From positions 1 through 64,000 of the forward strand of contig JADJRQ010000001.1 in assembly GCA_016712175.1 (NCBI GenBank): a DNA stretch of 64,000 bases, written 5' to 3'. The notes under the pieces were generated by a model. That model was not told the DNA's origin. It saw only the letters and a program-made list of their open reading frames with translations, and searched no databases. Position 1 is the first letter of the stretch. The number at the start of each line of letters is the position of its first letter. A program made the position numbers and the translations under genes. The stretch is from Solirubrobacterales bacterium (GTDB lineage Bacteria; Actinomycetota; Thermoleophilia; Solirubrobacterales; 70-9). This document shows positions 59,576 through 64,000 of the stretch, in pieces.

Positions 59576-59581
59576 ACTATA
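59576..59581 (-). promoter_or_regulatory. Possible -10 element for the atp operon
   Basis: Read leftward, TATAGT lies about 50 bp before the first atp gene, in the 134-bp gap after the WecA-type gene. The -35 region is poor. A GTGACAAGTGACAC double motif sits at about 59619-59633. Weak evidence. Confidence 0.25.
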
Positions 59582-59661
59582 TCCGAACCATCAGTGGAAC
59601 GCCGCCCCCTCAGGGCAACGTGACAAGTGACACTAGACAGCATGACTAAGCCAAAAACCTG

Positions 59662-60747
59662 CTATTCGTCAGTGCTGCCACGGGCGCGTGGATCCTTGAT
59701 GATCTCGAGCACGTAGACCAGGTAAATCGTGACCCCCACCGCGGCCAGGATCACTGCCACCATGAAGATCGTCCAGGGCAGATCGAAGTTGCCACGATCG
59801 TCGCTGTAAGGAACCAGCCGGAGCGCCAATGCCAGCCCGGCCAGGACCAGCGTCCACCCGTACAGGTACGCGAGCGTGCGCCGCTGTGAGAATCCGAGGT
59901 TGGCCATGCGGTGGTGGAAGTGCCAGCGATCGGCCTGGTAGATCGGCTGGTGGTACTTGAGGCGCTTGGCGACCACGAAGGCCGTGTCGAAGATCGGCAC
60001 CGCGAGTATCACCAGCGGGAAAGCCAGCGCGACCACGGCATTTGTCTTCAACGCCCCCTGGATCGAGACAATGGCAATCATGTAGCCGAGCAGGTTGGAG
60101 CCGGTGTCGCCCATGAAACTCGTGGCCGGCGGGAAGCCGTGCCGAAGGAACCCGAGTGCGCCGCCGGCTGTAATCGCGGCAAGCACCCCGGCCTCGGTCC
60201 GGTCCAGGGATAACGCGATCACGGCCATTGCGGTCGCGGCAATCGCGATCACCCCCGCCGCAAGGCCATCGATGCCGTCGATCAGGTTGGTGATGTTGAT
60301 CACCGCAACGATGCCGATGATCGTCAGCGGGTAGGCGGTCCAACCCAGCTCGAAGCCGCCGATGAAAGGAATGGTCAGGACGTCCGGTCGGACTCCGGCG
60401 ATCACCGGGATCGAGGCACCCGCCGCCTGCCCGATCAGTTTGACCAGGGCCGGCAGGTCGAAGATGTCGTCGAGTGCACCGACGAGGGCGACCGCGACTG
60501 CGCCGAGCAGGATCGCGGTGACCTGGCTGTTGCCCGGCAGCCAGATCCAGCCGGCGATTTCGATACCGGCAAGAATCGCCACACCGGACATACGGGGAGT
60601 CGGCGCCGAATGGACGCTACGTGGGCCAGGCGTGTCGATCGCACCGACCCGGCGGGCGAAATACTCGGCAGCGGGAACCGTCGCCCAGCAGATCAGGGCC
60701 GCCGTCAGGAAGGCAAAGATCGCGTCAGAAGTGCCATCCATGGCCAT
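59662..60747 (-). CDS. MraY/WecA-family undecaprenyl-phosphate sugar-1-phosphate transferase
   Basis: Starts a cell-surface glycan by putting a sugar 1-phosphate (often GlcNAc-1-P) on undecaprenyl phosphate. 361 residues, about 11 membrane helices. Signatures: VHSAPTPRMSGVAI, GALDDIFDLP (Asp pair), NLIDGIDGLAAGV, TSFMGDTGSNLLG, and the WecA-type HFHHRMANLGFSQRR motif that separates it from MraY. Commonly found just ahead of the atp operon in actinobacteria, as here. Substrate inferred. Confidence 0.9.
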   Translation of the reverse strand: MAMDGTSDAIFAFLTAALICWATVPAAEYFARRVGAIDTPGPRSVHSAPTPRMSGVAILAGIEIAGWIWLPGNSQVTAILLGAVAVALVGALDDIFDLPALVKLIGQAAGASIPVIAGVRPDVLTIPFIGGFELGWTAYPLTIIGIVAVINITNLIDGIDGLAAGVIAIAATAMAVIALSLDRTEAGVLAAITAGGALGFLRHGFPPATSFMGDTGSNLLGYMIAIVSIQGALKTNAVVALAFPLVILAVPIFDTAFVVAKRLKYHQPIYQADRWHFHHRMANLGFSQRRTLAYLYGWTLVLAGLALALRLVPYSDDRGNFDLPWTIFMVAVILAAVGVTIYLVYVLEIIKDPRARGSTDE

Positions 60748-60763
60748 AGGGTTTCACATATGG

Positions 60764-60821
60764 AATCCAAGTCACTTCGCTCGGTGGAAGTAGGGGATGG
60801 TCTCACTGTGCGACTTGGATT
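60764..60821. repeat. 10-bp inverted repeat between two glycan genes
   Basis: AATCCAAGTC at 60764-60773 is perfectly inverted at 60812-60821 with a 38-nt loop, which itself can form a short hairpin (CACTTCGC...). It fills most of the 92-bp gap between the DUF354 and WecA-type genes, which run in the same direction. Possibly a processing or attenuation signal; the loop is too long for a simple terminator. Confidence 0.4.
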
Positions 60822-60839
60822 TTGTCGGCCGGGCCCTAC

Positions 60840-61871
60840 TCAGTCTCGGGGAGGGGCCCAGTTCTCCGGGAGGGCGCCGAGTACCCCTTCGACCAGTATT
60901 TCCGGGTCCCTTGGCTCTCTTGCTCCGGGGCTTCCGGTGCGCTTGACCAGTTCGAGCTGATCCGGGCTCTCGAGCACAAGCAGCTTGCCTTCGTCGATCA
61001 GGGCTTCGTCGACTCCGCCCATCTTTCCGGCAAAGGTCGTATAGACCGGAGTCCCGAGGGCGACCGCCTCGCGATTCATCGTGCCACCGGCGCTGACGAC
61101 CAGATCGGCGTAGGCGATCAGGCTCTGGGCGTCGACCGCGTGGTCGGGGACGATCAGGTTCGGTGAATTCCTCCCGCGCGCGGCGGCACCCTGGGATTCG
61201 GTGCGCGGTATGACCACGGCCGTGACGCCTTCGGCACCGGCCAGGTTTTCGATCACCTGCTCGTAGAGCGGGTTGTCAGCGTGGTACTCGGAGGTCTCGG
61301 GCGGCGGTCGGACCACGACCAAGACCCGCTCACGGTCGATGCCCAGCTCCCTGATGACCGCTTCGCCGGGTTCAAACCCGGCCAGGTAGTAGTCCTCTTT
61401 GAGGCCGGGGTACTGGACCAGCTTCTTGCCTTTGGCACCAACCTTTGCCATGCGTTCGGGCGGGATCGTGTCCGGCACCAGTACGCGTTTTGCGATGCGG
61501 AAGGCCAGCTGCCGCTGGAGTCCCGCAAACTCGTAGTCCTGGAGCTGGGCCGACGGAATCAGGAAGGTCGCCGAAACCAGGGCGAGATCGACCGAACCGT
61601 GGCCGACCGCGAGGTCCGGGCGGAACTTCCAGACGATGCGACCCAGTTTGAACGAGCGGCTGGCGAGCGCCCGGCCCTTGCCGAGCTTCGAGCCACCGCC
61701 GTGGGCACCGACCACGATGTGATCGATGCCGAGGAGATCGAGGATGCCGACCGTCTGGCCGTACTCCCGCGCGGTCACCAGGACTTCGTCGCCCCGCTGC
61801 TTGAACCGGTCGATGACCGGCTTCAGGACCAGCGGGTGGGCCGCGGCGGTGCAGTCAAACCAGACTTTCAT
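60840..61871 (-). CDS. DUF354 family protein (GT-B glycosyltransferase-like)
   Basis: A 343-residue protein of the DUF354 family, which has the outline of a GT-B glycosyltransferase. N-terminal VWFDCTAAAHPLVLKPVIDR, central GVTAVVIPRTESQG, and the C-terminal nucleotide-sugar-like segment ADLVVSAGGTMNREAVALGT match this family. No signal peptide or membrane helix. Its place beside the WecA-type gene suggests it adds a sugar to a lipid-linked glycan; the reaction has not been assigned. Confidence 0.75.
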   Translation of the reverse strand: MKVWFDCTAAAHPLVLKPVIDRFKQRGDEVLVTAREYGQTVGILDLLGIDHIVVGAHGGGSKLGKGRALASRSFKLGRIVWKFRPDLAVGHGSVDLALVSATFLIPSAQLQDYEFAGLQRQLAFRIAKRVLVPDTIPPERMAKVGAKGKKLVQYPGLKEDYYLAGFEPGEAVIRELGIDRERVLVVVRPPPETSEYHADNPLYEQVIENLAGAEGVTAVVIPRTESQGAAARGRNSPNLIVPDHAVDAQSLIAYADLVVSAGGTMNREAVALGTPVYTTFAGKMGGVDEALIDEGKLLVLESPDQLELVKRTGSPGAREPRDPEILVEGVLGALPENWAPPRD

Positions 61872-61914
61872 CGTCGCCCCACCGGTTCTCGGGGGAACTC
61901 AGTTCGCAGGCTGA

Positions 61915-63183
61915 TCAACCGAGGCCGGGATAAAGCGGGTGCCTGTCCATCAGGGCCCGGCTGCGTGCGATCAGCGATTCCCGCTCGCCTTCGAAGCCGT
62001 CCGAGAGTGCGGTCGCGATGATCGCCGCGATCTCGGTCATGTCTTCGGGCGTGAAACCGCGGGTCGTGAGTGCCGGTGTGCCGATGCGGAGTCCGGACGG
62101 GTTCATCGGCGGACGCTCGTCGAAAGGAATCGCGTTGCGGTTGACCGTGATGCCGACCTGGTCGAGCCGGTCCTCCCCGGTCTGTCCGTCGAGTCCGGTC
62201 GAAGTGAGGTCGACCAGCACGAGGTGGACATCGGTGCCTCCGGTCAGGACGTCGATGCCGCCATCCATGAGCCCGGCGGCCAGAGCCTTGGCGTTGGCGA
62301 TGGTCCGGCGCTGGCGCTCGGCGAACTCGTCGGTCGAAGCCAGCCCGAGGGCAACCGCCTTGGCGGCGATCACATGCATCAGGGGTCCACCCTGCTGTCC
62401 CGGGAACACGGCGCGGTTGATGTCGGCCTTCAGGTCCTCGGTGCTGAGGATCATTCCGCTGCGGGGTCCGCCAAGGGTCTTGTGGATGGTGGTGGTGACC
62501 ACGTCGGCGTACGGCACCGGGTTGGGATGCTCGCCGGCAGCAACCAGGCCCGCGAAATGGGCCATGTCGACCATCAGCTTCGCGTCAACCGAGTCGGCAA
62601 TTTCGCGGAAGGCAGGAAAATCGAGTTGCCGCGGATATGCGGACCAGCCGGCAACGATCAGGTCGGGCTTGGTCTCTTCCGCGAGCCGGGCTACCTCTTC
62701 CATGTCGACTCGCAGATCCTCCCTGGACACGTGATAGGGCACGACGTTGTAGAGCTTGCCGGAAACGTTCAGCTTCATGCCGTGGCTGAGGTGGCCACCG
62801 TGGTCGAGGGCCAGACCCATGATCGTGTCGCCCGGCTCGATCAGCGCCATGTAGGCGGCGTTGTTCGCCTGGGCTCCCGAATGCGGCTGGACGTTGGCGT
62901 GTCCGGCGCCGAAGAGCGCCTTGGCGCGTTCGATCGCCAGCGTCTCGACGATGTCGACCTGCTCGCAACCTCCGTAATAGCGGCGGCCGGGGTAACCCTC
63001 GGCGTACTTGTTGGTCAGGACCGATCCGGCAGCCTCGAGCACCGCGCGCGGTACGAAGTTTTCGGAGGCGATCATCTCCAGGGTGTCGCGCTGACGGGCG
63101 AGTTCGCCGTCGAGTGCTGCGGCTACTTCGGGATCGACATCGGCCAGTTCGGCATCGAGCAGCTGCTCAGAGACGGTGCTCAT
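61915..63183 (-). CDS. glyA: Serine hydroxymethyltransferase
   Basis: PLP enzyme that makes glycine and 5,10-methylene-THF from serine. 422 residues. Conserved ASENFVPRAVLEAAGSVLTN, NKYAEGYPGRRYYGGCEQVD, the cofactor Lys in VTTTIHKTLGGPRSGMI and GLRIGTPALTTRGF. ATG 63183 begins STVSEQLLDAELADVDPE, normal for GlyA; the longer frame to 63336 is unlikely. Upstream is the MMPL gene. Confidence 0.97.
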   Translation of the reverse strand: MSTVSEQLLDAELADVDPEVAAALDGELARQRDTLEMIASENFVPRAVLEAAGSVLTNKYAEGYPGRRYYGGCEQVDIVETLAIERAKALFGAGHANVQPHSGAQANNAAYMALIEPGDTIMGLALDHGGHLSHGMKLNVSGKLYNVVPYHVSREDLRVDMEEVARLAEETKPDLIVAGWSAYPRQLDFPAFREIADSVDAKLMVDMAHFAGLVAAGEHPNPVPYADVVTTTIHKTLGGPRSGMILSTEDLKADINRAVFPGQQGGPLMHVIAAKAVALGLASTDEFAERQRRTIANAKALAAGLMDGGIDVLTGGTDVHLVLVDLTSTGLDGQTGEDRLDQVGITVNRNAIPFDERPPMNPSGLRIGTPALTTRGFTPEDMTEIAAIIATALSDGFEGERESLIARSRALMDRHPLYPGLG

Positions 63184-63286
63184 TTCGATCAGGGGACCTT
63201 TCGACTCGGGCCAGCCGGTGGCTGGAGTTACGTGAACAAACGGACAGTCAGGGTAGCAACGCCGGAGGTCCGAAAAGACAGCGGGT

Positions 63287-64000
63287 TTAGCGGTCGGTCT
63301 CCCGGTTTTCGAAGTACTCGTTGCCTTCGATGTCAATTCGCGGCACGATGCGGTCGAGCCACGCCGGGAACCACCAGTTCGATCGCTTCATCAGGATCAT
63401 CACCGCGGGCACCAGCAGGCACCTGACGATGGTGGCATCGATCGCCACCGCGAAGGCAAGGCCCACTCCGAATTGTTTGACGACGGGGTCGCCGCTCAGC
63501 ACGAAACTGAAGAACACGGCGACCATGATCAGGGCCGCCGAAGTGATGACCCGTCCGGAAGTAGTCACGCCCGCGATCACTGCCGCGTCGCTGTCTCCGG
63601 ACCGGTGCCAGGCTTCCTTGATCTGAGTGAGCAGGAAGACCTCGTAGTCCATCGAGAGCCCGAAGAGGATCGCGAACAGGACCAGGGGTAAGAAGCTGAC
63701 CACCGGAACCGCCCCTTCGAGTCCGATCAGGGTGGCCCCGTGACCTTCCTGGAATACGAAGGTGACCAGTCCGTAAGCGGCTGCGATGGAAAGGAGGTTC
63801 ATGACCGCCGCCTGAAGCGGCAACACGATTGAACGGAAGGCGACCATCAGTACGAGGAACGAGAGCGCGACGACCAGCAGGATCACCTGCGGCAACTTGT
63901 CGGCGATCTCCTCGGCCAGGTCGACGTAGCCGGCAGTCTGACCACCGACATGGGCTTCGCTCTTCGTGCCCTTCAGCGCATCGGGAATGGTCGAATCGCG
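63287..64000 (-). CDS. MMPL-family RND transporter, C-terminal part (cut by the window edge)
   Basis: 237 residues up to the window end, no start codon inside the window. The visible part has six helices with the MMPL hallmarks: GGQTAGYVDLAEEIADKLPQ, FRSIVLPLQAAVMNLLSIAA, the LFGLSMDYEVFLLTQIKEAW loop with the proton-relay Asp-Tyr pair, VIAGVTTSGRVITSAALIMV and AFAVAIDATIVRCLLVPAVM. MMPL proteins export lipids or siderophores in mycobacteria and are varied elsewhere. Confidence 0.9.
   Translation of the reverse strand, partial: RDSTIPDALKGTKSEAHVGGQTAGYVDLAEEIADKLPQVILLVVALSFLVLMVAFRSIVLPLQAAVMNLLSIAAAYGLVTFVFQEGHGATLIGLEGAVPVVSFLPLVLFAILFGLSMDYEVFLLTQIKEAWHRSGDSDAAVIAGVTTSGRVITSAALIMVAVFFSFVLSGDPVVKQFGVGLAFAVAIDATIVRCLLVPAVMILMKRSNWWFPAWLDRIVPRIDIEGNEYFENRETDR

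Overview
The window is about 64 kb of dense, GC-rich bacterial chromosome. I read it as a member of the actinobacterial class Thermoleophilia (Solirubrobacterales-like). This is an inference from the codon use, the tmRNA tag ending in ALAA, secreted proteins with long Lys-rich tails, a GH15-ABC-F-tmRNA neighbourhood and the hpf-secA-prfB ... ftsE-ftsX-ctpA-rnr-smpB order. There is no prophage, insertion sequence, CRISPR array, tRNA or rRNA. Most genes lie on the minus strand in short operons.

Layout. 1-3.3 kb: a phosphate-starvation locus (pstS, a stand-alone PhoB-type DNA-binding domain, phoU, a full OmpR-type response regulator and a small membrane protein). It carries 11-bp-phased TTCACA-type repeats (Pho-box candidates) in four places. 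3.4-6.8 kb: an arsenic locus, arsM-arsR divergent from an ArsJ-associated GAPDH and arsJ. 6.8-9.6 kb: an overlapping operon of a degenerate Ppx/GppA-like protein, an HD-domain protein and a histone-deacetylase-fold protein. 9.6-16.2 kb: a resuscitation-factor-like transglycosylase, a lipoate ligase, an RDD protein and a very large secreted subtilisin/beta-propeller protein. 16.2-16.7 kb: a gene-free stretch full of inverted repeats. 16.7-19.2 kb: an amino-acid ABC importer. 19.2-24 kb: a membrane protein, an ABC-F ATPase and a GH15 glucoamylase. 24.1-33.8 kb: ssrA (tmRNA), a flavin disulfide oxidoreductase, a phosphoesterase, an HhH membrane protein, smpB, rnr, an S41 protease, ftsX and ftsE. 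34-44.6 kb: a trypsin-like protease, nadA-nadC, ogt, prfB, a cation-efflux protein, secA, hpf and comF. 44.7-52.3 kb: sugar-nucleotide genes, an LCP cell-wall ligase and an M20 peptidase. 52.3-59.5 kb: the complete F1Fo ATP synthase operon. 59.7-64 kb: a WecA-type transferase, a DUF354 protein, glyA and the end of an MMPL transporter.

Two observations stand out. First, a structured element of about 100 nt occurs twice (16483-16581 and 37880-37982), same orientation, each between convergent genes. The 66-nt core is conserved without gaps, while the flanking 18-19 bp stems differ in sequence but each remains self-complementary. I do not recognise it. Second, several otherwise intact genes carry small reading-frame breaks: pstS, phoU, the HD gene (three in about 110 bp), the subtilisin-like gene, a small lipoprotein, an amber codon in rnr and a lost start codon in the M20 peptidase. 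The pattern looks more like local sequence error than decay, so those breaks should be checked against reads before they are given biological meaning.
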